From: Branchiostoma floridae
Taxonomy: Eukaryota > Chordata > Leptocardii > Amphioxiformes > Branchiostomatidae
Length of the DNA: 64,000 nt
Direction: 5' to 3'
Assembly: GCF_000003815.2 (NCBI RefSeq)
Contig: NC_049996.1
Coordinates: forward strand, 12,589,131 to 12,653,130
Shown: piece after piece, positions 34,484-47,500 of the stretch
How positions within the stretch are numbered: position 1 is the stretch's first letter
Layout of the letters: each line of letters starts with the position of its first letter
Made by a program: the position numbers and the translations under genes
Notes under the pieces: model-generated
Database searches by the model: none
The model's input: only the letters and a program-made list of their open reading frames with translations
Told to the model about the DNA's origin: nothing

Positions 34484-35589
34484 TGCCACAAAAGCTGTAA
34501 CTATAGTTGTAAACTTTATTTCCTGACTCACAGCTGAGTTTATATCATGTACTTTTGGAGGTCAACTCCCATTATTCCCCATGAAAAATATTCTGCAAGC
34601 CAGTAACTTTGCAGAGAGAGGCAAAAATTTCCATTGTGAACAGCATGCATAGAATTAAAATGAGTTTCAAGTCTACAACACGAGTTTAAGTCTATATAAT
34701 GTGTGTTCCGGCCAAGAAAATAGCAACACTATCGTGTTCACTATATGTCTCCCTTAATACCTGAAAAAGAACTACTAACAGAATTACAGTAGTGAGCCGT
34801 ATACATAATTGTACTTCGTCTGGCACTTTGTTCGCTTTTGCTCTGAAATGACAGCACCAAGAAATCCGTACTTACATAGAGAAACTATAATCAAGATTTT
34901 CAACTTTAAACCAGTCAAAGTTATTATAATCATTCAAGCAATAAACTCTTAATAGCAGCTCATTGCGAGGTATAGTTTATGTACAAAGAGTAGAATCATG
35001 TGGGTGATTATAGAATATTGAATATTACATATAATATAAAAAACATCAGAGATTCATAAGAGGTGGGAAAGATACAAAATGTACACACATTGCAAGTCAA
35101 AGATCTGACAGAGTTTTAAACATGTATATACAAAAATGATACACAATTGCTCTTGTGTTCCCAAACACTTGCAAGAGCAAGTAGCAGTGGCTTTCTTGTT
35201 CGTTTGGATAAAAACACAATCTATTTTTCTAGCCCTGCTGACCTTTTCTGTCATCCATGAAATTTGCAGGAAGCTGGAATACAAATTCTATAGAAAGTAC
35301 TAGCCTGATTAAATCTCGCTTATAGCAGCCAGCCCAACATCTGGCTAGCCTCCTAGATGGGAAAGGGCCAGTTACAGCCCCAGACAGCAGAGTTTGTGTT
35401 ACATAGACAAAGACAACAATACAATCTTGGACAGAATTTTGAATGTACAGTAGAAACTTTACAATCAAAACAACTGTGCTATAAATCTAAAAAAGAGACA
35501 ATCTTAACCTTTCTCCTTGCTAAGGTAGCATTTTGGCACCCAAGTTGTATTGGTTACAGGCTTATTTAGCAGGGCAAGGGTTAAAAACC

Positions 35590-38500
35590 TCAGGCTCTCC
35601 TTCCTACACATGTCTGAGGTCTGGACGGCAGCAGTTTTTGTCTACCAACATTTGGAGCAGTTTTTGACTTTTCCTCCTCTTGAATTTGTAGTTCACCCAG
35701 TTTTGCTTCGACCGTCTCTTTCCGCGTGGTCGGCGCGCTGAGCGGTCGGCTGTGTTGGATCTTTTTCTTCTCGTCCAACGCGGGATCGGAGGCTGCTATG
35801 CTGATGTTTGCTCGGTGGCGAGTCTTGATGACATGCTGTAGTGTGTCCTTTGCGGTCTGCACCCTCTCCTGTACCTGAACATCATTTTGGGACTTCACGT
35901 CGTACAGTTCCTCACACTTCGACATGTACCGCTTCCTGTAGGTAACAACAAATGTGAAGATTGACTATCATCTCTGTCTTAACCATGTTTTAGAGGTAAT
36001 GGCATGTGCTATATATGTGTGAGTGAACAAGATATCACAAGAGCGTAAAAGTATCAATGGATTGTGTAGTGTTATGGGGGTGCATCTCAGTTTAATTCAA
36101 GGCTGCACACCTGGTGGCCTTCTCTTCAAGGATGTGTATGGGAATGAAGCATATAAGGCTAATATAGAAACTAAAGAGTTGCAATTACATTAACCTCTCA
36201 AATTTTAGTAAATTTTGATCCAAAAAATATTTTAGGTAAAAAATTATGCCCAACATGTACACTGATATTTTCTATGTCAATTTTCACTAATAAACACATC
36301 CAAGTTTATGGTGTGCACCATTACATATATTAGGTAAAGTAGGCCTAAGAATTTCAAATAAGAAGTAAACAACTTTAAAAGTCAGACATTCCAAAGACAA
36401 CTTACAAGTACAAGATATAGTCATTCAAGCTGCAATATAATAAAGCAATCAACAGTAAAAGATTGCACTGTGAGTGTATCAACTGTACAGTTTTAAAGAA
36501 ATACATGATAAAGTTTAACATACCTTGCAGTACAACACCCTTAGGCTACAGCTTTGCATGACATAGCTTGCCTTTCTTTTGTATAGTATTTTCCTATGAA
36601 AAAGTCCCTAAAAAATCCTCCAAAATTTCCCCCCAGGGGAAATTCCCTTAGAAATGCCCTTACAAATTGGTGAAGTGTAAAAAAAACTATCATGGTGATA
36701 CCTAAAGTATGTGCAAAAATTTGTCCTTGTAACTGGTGACCTTTGACCATATGTTATGATGTCACACTCACAGTGTAATGTTTGACTGCAATTGTTTAGG
36801 CGAAACATTATCTTCACAGTAACATTCCAGACACCTCCCCTTCCCCATTGTAAACAAACAACTGGGCAAACTTGCTACTAACTGGTGAAAAATGCACAAA
36901 AACTACAAACTCTACAATACTTATCTTGAACACATGGCGTTAGTGTTTGGTTTCAAACAGTACTGTAACAGTTACCGGTACACTCAAGCACTATGTACGT
37001 TCGTGCTATACCCATGACTAAATGACCTCTAGCTACTTGACCTTGCACCAAATTAGCATCGAGGTGCCCTTAAGTGGGTACAAACACAATAATACACAGG
37101 TGTGCAGTAAGCATGAAACAGAAGCGGGGAAAATACTGATGTCATGTGCACACACTCGGGAAATTCCACTTTGTGAAACAGTAGCTGGGTCAATACTGAG
37201 TTTTGTGACATGCACACATACTTCCAGGGGAATTCCACTTAGAGGAAAATCCCTCACACAAAAATTTAAACTTCATGGTTAAAGAATGTTTAATATACCC
37301 ACATGTTGCCAACAAATTTGATATACAATATGCCTTTCAATCATTACCCATGTAAATCAACTTGGTTTAAAAATTTTGTAAGTTGTATGTTTAACATATA
37401 AATGAAGTATTGCATCATAAATGTTGGGATCCCCCACTGGCTACAGTACTGTGAACAGTTGGGAATTACCACTGATGTAATGGTTAAATCCAACAAATGA
37501 GAGCATGCAAAATTTTCCATGACTACAAGAAGTTATATACGACCTGGAGTTCCCATGACAAAGAATTTTACAAACAAAAAAGTATATAAAGTTGCTTAAA
37601 GGAGCCAGTCTGAGAATAAACCAGCCTAAGGGTACCTAGCAGGTGGTTAGAGTATATTCCAGTCTTCCAGCCTGTCACTGCGACCAAGTGACCGAGAGTT
37701 CACAGTTGAAAGCACACACCTGTCAATCTAATATTTGAACTTTAGCCGCGGATAAAACTTCGTCAAACTCCAGAATGAAGGAGCTTAAGACTTTCAAGGT
37801 AAGAATTTTAACTCCACCGTTCTCAGTGAAGACTCAATGGACTGATCCTGTCAAACGCCATATTGAACAAATAGAATCCCCTATTCTATTTTGAAAACCT
37901 CTGTCAATAACAAACAACTGAATCCAGTGGATGTAGAGCCTTCAATAAAGAAGCCAGTGACTTTTTCTGCCCATTCTGAGAGGACTTCAGGACTGAAAAG
38001 CCAAACTGAAGTCAGTTAGTATTATCAGTTAAATAGTGTCGGATAGTTCTGTCCTAGTAGTAGTAGTGCTACTTTTGAAGGACAGGTGTTCCAAATATGG
38101 AACAGGGGGCGGGGCTTCTGGATCAGTCCATTCTCTTGCAGAGGGTGTTCGCCCATTGAGGCATTGGCTTAACAGGTATATACAGTTATTTTGTCCATTG
38201 TTTTTAAATGATTAGCATGTGGTTTATTCTGGAAAGATTTTTCTTTTAAATGAGCATTTTTTATTATGAGCACACTTTTGTTCAATGAGCACCATTCTAT
38301 GGGTGAGTTAACCCCAAAATGTGTCACAATTGACACATTGAAACTGCCAATAAGAATCCTGTCTACAGTGACCAGTCCCTTCTGTGGTCTTCTTGGGCAG
38401 TTTTGAATGTACTGCAAATACTTTAAGATTCAGAGTACTGTGAATGCATTCAAGTTCGCAGGGATTCAATTTCCCGGTAGCGGGAAAATGTAGTGTTCGC

Positions 38501-41500
38501 GGTGGTTTTAAGTTCGCAGTAGCGCCATCGACTGTGGTCTCATACTGTAATGCAAAAATGTTCGCGGTGGCCTTAAGTTCACGAAGTGGTCACCGCGAAT
38601 ACTGCCAACATAAAACCCCCGCAAACATTTCAGCATTTACAGTTATATCTGGACTAGTAAGGGGAATCCCCCAGGCAGCCCCATTGTGGCACACATGAAG
38701 ATAAATTAATCTTTAGGCTATTTGTCACTCAGTGACGTCAAACGGAGACTAGCTCTGCAAGACACAGTCCACTAGAGATGTGTCAGTACATGTTACAGCT
38801 ACTAGAGATGTGTCAGTACATGTTACAGCTACTAGAGATGTGTCAGTACATGTTATAGCTACATTCCTGTCAGTACGAAAACTTTTACCTGAAACCTTAC
38901 TGTGGAGGTGTATCTTTGCCAAAGATGAGCATTCAAGTAATTCTTCAGGTAAAAAATGTTGTTTTATGTTCACTTTGATATTGAGCCTTATTCGCGATGC
39001 TTTGTTGTGCGACGTTTACATGTACCTTTTGACAAGTTGGCTGGCGCTCAGTGAATTGACACAATTACCAACTGAAGATAACCGATTTTTAGAATTTAAC
39101 TGTTTAAAACTCAAATGCAAAACAAGTTTCTTTATTTGTCAAGAAAGAGCAATGGTCTATTTGCAATTGTTAATAATGTTTTGTTTTGCCAATCTGGTCT
39201 GATTTTATTTGAACACGCATCACTCGTCTAATTTGGAAAATACTGACTTTTCACCTAACCTTTTGTACTGTACAGCAATTAATAATGTGCTAAACAGTAC
39301 TTGAATTGAAATGGTGTGAATGTTATTTGACAGTAACATTTAGGCTTTTGTTTTACAGATTTGTTTACTTGTTGTTGGCTTGCTCTACACAACAGACAGC
39401 CAAGCAAAATGCACGTTAAAGGAACCAAGAGAAAGGCTTAAAATGAAACGGCTGAACTTGAATCTTCGAACCTTCAACAAAACTGCTCCATTTAAGATGG
39501 GGCTAGAGTTAGCTGCAAATGAGACGGTTTCACAACCAGAGTTATATCCTCACAATGCCAACATGAGAGCTTCTGCACCCTGGAGGTGGGAACTGGATCA
39601 CGATGAAAACCGTTATCCTCCGAACATCGGAGTTGCAGTTTGTGAATCCAAACACTGCTACGACCACCAAAACAACAGGCAAGACGACTCTAATAACAGC
39701 GTACCAGTAAACAGGACAGTGCCAGTTCTTATAAAGGAGAAGATGAGAAAGAATCAAAAGTGTCCCAAGAATGGGAGGCACAAGTACAGGAAAGAGTGGA
39801 TCAGTATTGCTGTGGCTTGTATTTGTGTCAGGCCAAAACTGCCTGAGGATTGAGTCCTCTTTCAACAAACCAGAGCAAGCTGCTAGGGGGCCAAAACCTA
39901 AACCACTTCTTCCTGACTGCAACCAAGAAATCAAGACCTTAAGGGACCAGAGTTGGGGACAATCTGTCAGTGAGTAGCTTGAACCATAAGATTGTACATC
40001 TAAGGGTGTAACTGTATTGCCTATGCAAAGTGGTGGACTTTTCAACAAACTCAAGGTTTGCTTCTCTAAGCTTTAGCATGGAACAAACACCTTGCAATGT
40101 ATGAAAAGAACTGCAACCCCAACCAGTACCATACAGACTGGAGTTCTGCAGGACAGTGAAATGTGTAGAACACTAGGACTCAAACCCATAACCTTGAGAT
40201 CTTGAAACAAGAGCAAAAGACCATGACACATCTGACATATCAAACTTAAACTGATCTTCAGGCCAAGTATCAAGGAGCCAAGAGATTCTACATGACTATA
40301 TGACTAATATATGATTGTATATAATATAGTATTATCTATGTTACCCTAATGATATAGAGCTACTTGACATGTTGTTTGTAAAATGTAACAAGGTTCAAAA
40401 GTCCTGAGTGCTGTATGTTAGTACATGTACATATTGTGAATTTGTGTGCTTACAAAAAAATATTTTTTTGTTATTGATCTTCCTTTTACTTTTCTATTCA
40501 GTAAAAATAGCCTCAGTATTAGACAGGTGGCCACTATAGAATTTCATTTCTTTTCAGTGATTGGGTCAATGGAGAAAAAGTGGCCACAATGGACAGGTGG
40601 TCTCTTGATGTACATTTTATAAAATACAGATGGTAACTATTGCACAATCTACAGTAAATGTAGATAATTGTCTACTGTCAGACCATTCTCTTTCCAGTCC
40701 ATTGTGTGTTCACTTTAGCAAAGTTTGTACTGTAGTTTAAGAGAATATGTAGCCCTTGTGCCATCCTATTTACTACTAGACGGTTTCCATACACTCTCCC
40801 TTAAAACATTGATTTTTTTGACAGCAAGTATTGGAGCCCCAATAGTAAATCAGATGGCACCCAGGCTAGAGAATACATTATACATGTATAATACAATGTA
40901 GGTATTCTTTGTCCCAACCTTAAGTCTGCATTTTCCTGCATGAGGTTGTGCATCCTCTGTCTGTACTTGTCATCCACCTCCGACACTTTCTCATGGAACC
41001 TCTCCTCAAAGTCTATCAGTCTCACGTTCTGGTGTGCAAACATTGGAGAAAACAACTTTAGTATTGAGTGTCAGAGATTTAAAATGTCACAAGTTTACAG
41101 GGAACTTTAAGTCATAAAGTCTAATTTTGTTCAGCAGTATTACTTCTTGAAAACATATACTTAGGCCTACATGATTGTAGTTGTGTTGTGATAATGGTCT
41201 TAGAAAAAAACTTGGGTTAGTGAGGATTCTCTCTTATTTATTTTGGTCCAACTGATCCAACAAGTAACAAACTGAATGTAAAACTGAAATGCATCAGAAC
41301 TGTTATTTTCAACATCATTGTAGTTGTGTATACATTGTACAAATACAAGTAGACAAGATTTGTAGTTCAATAAACTGAGAATTGTGATTTAGTCAACTGA
41401 AGTCTGTTTTGAATTCCTTCACTCAGATGCAGGTAAAAATACTGTGGTCGACCGTCGAACACGTAAACATGAGTCCCAACATTCACTCCAGGCTACCAAA

Positions 41501-44500
41501 AGATACGCACGGGTCAGCAGTTTTCTTGCTAGAGCCCGTCAGGCAACCGGAAACTCAATTTTTTCCTCCTAAGAATAATCAAAACAACCCCAAGCCTGCT
41601 ATGAGCACAACCTACAAGAACATTGACGAATGTGGTACAACGTGAAATACGTAATCAAAACAGATACTTACGGCATCTTGTAGCTCACGTAACGTCCTCT
41701 TAAAACTCTCTGTTGTTTCCTTCAGTTGTTTCTTTGTGTCTTCCAACTCCACACGGGCAATCTGGTACACAAAATAAGGACAAGAGGTTTGGGTTAAACA
41801 CTTTTCTCTACACAGTTATGGATATATCTTCTTCCAAAAAAATGTCAAGGGCAAGCGTGTTGAAAGGCAGAGCCCATCCCCCTCCTTCCATCACATTTTA
41901 CCTCCCAACTGAAGTCAGGTGCCCCTTTTTTACCTGAGTGGGATGAGTAAAGTGGTTTTACCGAGGAATGGAACCAGGGACCACTTGGTCTTGTTTTTGT
42001 CAGTCTAGCCACTCAGCCATTCAATGCTATCAGCAATAAAGAGACCCCTTTGTATGTAAAAATCTTACATTGAGCTCCTCTGTTGTCCTCTTGAGCCTCT
42101 CGAGATCCTGAGCAGCATTAGCATATCTTTTGTTGATCGCCTGCAATAAGAACAATATCAGACATGTTGAACACACTTTAGGCCTCTTTAAGAAAATAGT
42201 ATATCTTTCCAATATTTTCTATATACTTTATAAATCTATATGTTTTGATGGACCGCGTAGCGCAGTGGGACCGTGTTCGCCCCGTGACCGAGCGGTTGCG
42301 GGTTCGAATCCGCCTGCCATATTACCGATCTTGTGCCCTTGGGAAAGGCACTTTACACGGCTTTCCTCACTTTACTCAGGTGAAAATGAGTACCTAGCTT
42401 CGGCTCACGGTGATTTACATCATTCACCCGGACGGGAGACCTGGCGCATATGAAAGGGTATGTCACCCCGTAAGGGGCGGTATAACCCCGTCGTGTGTAA
42501 ACATGTGCAAACACGTCGACCGATGATGTATGTTTGTCTGTATCTCTGTGGATCTGCCGCTACCAGCCCAAAGCTGCCTAGGCAGATCCGTGTAATGGGT
42601 TGTATCATTGGCAAATAAATAAATAAATGTTTTGATGAAAACTATCTTTAATTTCTAACTAAGAAACATAATGTTGAGTAGGTTAGTCGCAGAGGTATAT
42701 GCCTGCAGTAAATAAAAAAATAGGCTCCACATATTGCATTTTTTTGCCTCCATTTGTACCGTACCACATCAATACATGTACTGGTCTTTCCACTTACCCT
42801 TTAAATGTCAGATTGCAATCTGTTAGACTTGCCGAATTTTGCCAGACTGAGTAGAGATTGTAATCTCTGTTGAAGGAGATCACTATCAAGATTTTGGACA
42901 GTTAAAGGTAGTCCTATAGCCTTTTTGAGCATTTAGGAGCAGTGGGTCGTTATCCACTGTTTCTAGGGCACAGTATTGGAAGGCGGGGTCCAACCCTCTC
43001 CTTCAACCAACATTTACCTCCCCACAAATGAAATCAGCTGACAATTATTACACCTGGTGGAGTGACCAAAATCATGTTAAGTGCCTTTCCCAAAGGCAAG
43101 ATTAGTACAGTAAATGCATTTAAGTTTGCGAGGATTTAATGTCGCGGTATCGAGAAAAGGGACTTTTTGCGGTGGCTTTAACTTCGCGGCAGCACCATGC
43201 ACTGTAGTCTCTTACTTCCATGGAAAAATGTTTGCGGTGGCTTTAAATTCGTGGTAAAGCAGCCACCGCAAAAAACGCGAACATTAATCCACCGCGAAAG
43301 TTTCTGCATTTACAGTAGCATGACAGGATCCAAACCTAGGACCTCTTGGCTCTGGGCCAAATGCCCTGCAGTTATGCCACATGACCCCACCAGCAATATC
43401 ACTGCCAGTTACAATAATAGATTCTACCTGTAGAGGGCCTGACTGGAGAACTGTAGATTTTTCTGTGCCTGTGGATATCTAAAAGAAATAACTTTTCAAC
43501 CTTGATCCATGTCACTTTGGATCAATGAACTGACTTGAAATTTAGGATGAATCAATAAGAGACCTTTCCAACACACTCCTAGAACCTTCTCGTTCTTAGA
43601 TACCCCAGATGACCCCATCTGGGGCAAAGTAGGGGGAGAAATGCGGTCTCAAGCTAAGGTGGGCAGGCCTCAAGCCTTGCTTGGAATGGCCCAACTGTGG
43701 GGGCTGTTATTCCTGATCCAAGCCCTGATATATACAATGTAAGTTTAGTAAGCTAACAGAGCTTGATCTATAGTGTGTGTGTATGACCGGCATATCATAG
43801 CTCACGAGTCTGAAGAGACTTGGGAGCTATAATACGGCTGGATACCAGGCTAGTGTAACACATCCTTACGTCTATTTCCCTCTTGTGTTCCCGAGCGATG
43901 GTCTGGATCTGTCTCTTAAACTCCTGGTTCATGGCAGCCTTCTCATCCTGGTGGTCATGGATCAACTGTTTCTCTGGGAAAGAGAAGAACAGAAACAAAA
44001 CGGTCTGTGAGTATGGACACACTTAAGGTAACCACATGTAGTATAATGTTGTGTCTTGAATGTGAAACTTTTTACTGTTTAACACTGACAGTTTATCACA
44101 TTCTCTCGAAATCTCTCCTACACGTACTCATAGGGATGTGTATAACATTATTGATAATTACCCAGTTTCAGTATGGCACCGTAATGACCATGTACATTGT
44201 ATATGTACATGTAGGTACAGGTCTAGAATACCAGAACTGTACCCACTGTACCTAAATAGACTTACACTGAAGTATATTACTTTTTGACTAGTTTTGTTAC
44301 ATGTACTTATGTCTTGAATCATGTCCTCTAATGGTGCAACATAAAGATGAAAATTCAGAATTGGACTTAAGATGAAGATTGTAATGCCATTGAAATCAGT
44401 TTCTAATCAATTTAATGTTGTACATTATTGCATTGCACATTAAGTTATAATTGCCTGTATCTTAACATCAATGCACTTTGAGAAATCCTATCTTTCTGCA

Positions 44501-47500
44501 CAGATGAATTTCATGCATCCTTTAATAGTGACTTACTTTGTTCATATATAGCTGACTCTATTCTCTCCTCAAACTTGAAGTGCAGTTCCGCCTCCTTGTC
44601 TGCCCACTTCTCATCCATCTCCTCCACTATTTGGGTCTGAAATATGATGTTTTAGCAAATAAAGCATTTTTCTAAATAATTGTACATGTACAATGTACAT
44701 CTACTTTTGTTGTCATCATGCAATCAATAAAAGTGAAAGTAAAGTAGAAATAGGTATTTTCCAGGTTTGCATTTAAGTGTACAGTAATTTATGTCAGGGA
44801 AAAATTGTACGAAGGTGACATAACTTGTATGACTGATCATTACATGTTGTTATTGAGTACTGTTTATGTCAGGAACTTCAGGCAATACTGAAACACCACC
44901 TTGCTTTTGCCTAACTTGTACAGTAGATGGAAATGTGTCGAAGACCGTAAGGTGTTAGAATCTCAAGATCTTTAAATCAGGACAAGAGAATTGTCTTGAA
45001 ACATTCCCTACCTTGTAGGTGTCAAAGGAACTTTTCATGAAGTTGAGGTCAGAGGTTAGCCTGTCTGTAAAAAGAGAGAGAGAAAAAAGAATTTAAAACC
45101 TTCATGTATGACATCATAGTTTAATCATTAGTAAAAATGTATAACACTTCACTTTCACATGCACATCCTTCAAGAACTACATTTTTTCCACTGCAACTGT
45201 CAAGATCATAAAGCACATTTCAATCTGAAAGCATTTATAAGAAATGAGGCAAAGTCAAACAGCCACTTCACGATTATTAGCAATATACCTTCCCCAAGAA
45301 GGCTATGGTTTTGTAGCATTTGTAGATGGTACTAGACAGCTTTTGTGCTCGAAAAGAGGTGACGTTACTTTGAGCCCTCACGCAGCTTTCTATTCAACTG
45401 CAGGGGCACTTTAGTTGTAAACTTTGAAACATGATAAGTTAAGAAAGGAAGAACCAATGCTATCAATGTCCCTTACTGTGTATAGCTTCAGATGCAGCCT
45501 TTTCCTGGGCCATGAGTTTTTGCTGAGCAGCCTTCATGTCAGCTATCTCCTTCTCATACTCATCCTCCAGCCTGTTCATCTCTTCTTCATGTCTCATGTT
45601 CAACTTCTCTTCTCTCTTCTTTAACTCTTCAGCAGCCTGTAATCATACGGAAAACAGTCATAAAACTTGCTAACATTTGTACATATTTTAGCTACAGAAA
45701 TTTCCGACAACTAATATTGCTAACATGAACCGGCCTAATTTGCTGCCGATTTAAAAGAAGGTTTACGAATCTCCTATGGTGGTAAGATAATTTCCACAAA
45801 CATATCTCTTAAACTTATTTTCTGGGATTCAAGTTCACAGACTTGGAGGCAGTTAGCATTGTTTAAATGAAGATAGAATTCTAAAACACCGGTCACAGTC
45901 AGATACTCCATCAAATAGAGTATCGCCCATTCACCAGTTTTCACAGACAATCAGGTTCAGCTTTGGGTCAAGACCCGTACCTGATCCTCTGGACCTGAAC
46001 CAGACCTAGACCTGGATTTTCAGTACCAATACCCACCCCTATTCAGAATGATGTCAAACAACACAGATGAACTTTTAAGCTATGTTGTGCTTTCCTCATT
46101 GTCTTACCTGTTTCTTAGTGTCCCTATGATTGAGCTTCTCTTCTTCCAAGTAGAGAGTCAGATCTGAGATCTGCTGGCGCAAGCTACTGATCAGGTCTTG
46201 TCTGGAGTTGGAAGAAAGGAGAAAAAAGTCTGTGAATATTTTCCACCCATTTTTACCCCGTGCAATTATATAAACTTTGGTATTGTATGGAAATGAAATA
46301 CATTTTGTAATAATAGAAATATTACATGTACATCATAATAGCAAAAACAGCTTTTTACTGTTTTCTACAACAAAACAGAATGTGACAGTCATTGAATAAA
46401 AAATACATGTTGAATGAATAAAGCAGAGAAAACAAGGAATACATGATATTGTACCCCGTACATATCAACGACAGCAAAATATTCTAGATAAAAATACAAT
46501 ATCCAGGGTTACATTATGTACATGTACTCACGTTGCCTGGTCAAGTGTATGGGTTGGCACTTCTTTCTTGGGCGGATCAAAGAAGCCGTCTGTTTTTATC
46601 GTCATGGCAACCTTACTGCGACTTCTTGATAACACGTAACCAGGAGACACTACAACTGGGATGGGGGACTCCTGGGGACAGGAGAAACAAGAGTTTGCAT
46701 CCTATTACTGGACTGTAATGTCTGATTAGTGACTAGTTCTAGCACCTCTGACCTCTACTTCCTGCCCATCAAGGGTGGATGGGTGCCATGAACTTTCTAC
46801 AACTTAATAATATTAACTTAAACTACTTAACAAGTAACACAGTCTATCAGTATGACAGAAGCACAAAATCACAAGATGGCAAAAGACTAGTACTGGTGTT
46901 GGATAGTAGAAAATTTGAGAAAGTCCAATTTGTGTTGAAAATCTCAGTTCAAATTTACTTCAGAATTGTCCATCATCAAGTTGAAACATTCTCTTACACA
47001 GAGGCTCACCTAAAGCCCATACAATATGTGCTGAGGAGGATCTGCTAAACTAGGCTAAGGTTTTCACCTTAAGGTAAGACATGTGCTCTAGCAGCTGTCA
47101 GCCAATCAGAGAATACCCAAACTTTTTCTTCAGCCTGTTCAGGTAAAGCTGGTCCTCTGATTGGCTGACAACTGGACAGAGGTCACACTTTAACCTAAGG
47201 TGGAAACCTCAGGTCAGCATAGCAGACCCTTTCCGAGGTACATTTGTACAGCGGGTGTAGGAGAATGATCCAAACTTGTATGTTTTTTTGAGAAATGTCC
47301 AGTCCTGACCTCTCTACTCTGCGGCTGTTTGGCCCTCTTGACTGGCAGGTGACTCTCCAGAGTCCTGTGTCTGATGGCCGTACTGGTGGAGGGGCGGGGC
47401 TCGGTCTCATACGGCTGTTTGTCTGCGCTGATCTGCTCAGGCTCCACCTGGTCCAACCTCTCACATCTGGAACAAACAATTTGATAGACAGTTTTACAAC

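Larger units (their letters stand above)
32219..35589. other. non-coding stretch between LINE debris and FLACC1
   Basis: Holds a ~195-bp tandem duplication at about 33240-33590 (gcttgcaaagtttgggttct in both halves), a 22-bp minisatellite at 33585-33740, and a (CA)n tract at 34432-34480. On the minus strand an AATAAA at 34512-34517 could be a poly(A) signal for FLACC1. No gene is recognised. Confidence 0.45.

Noticed and set aside
42251-42330. Functional tRNA gene from the A and B boxes
   Set aside because: The head does not fold into a clear cloverleaf and continues into a SINE body with target duplications and an (AAAT)n tail.
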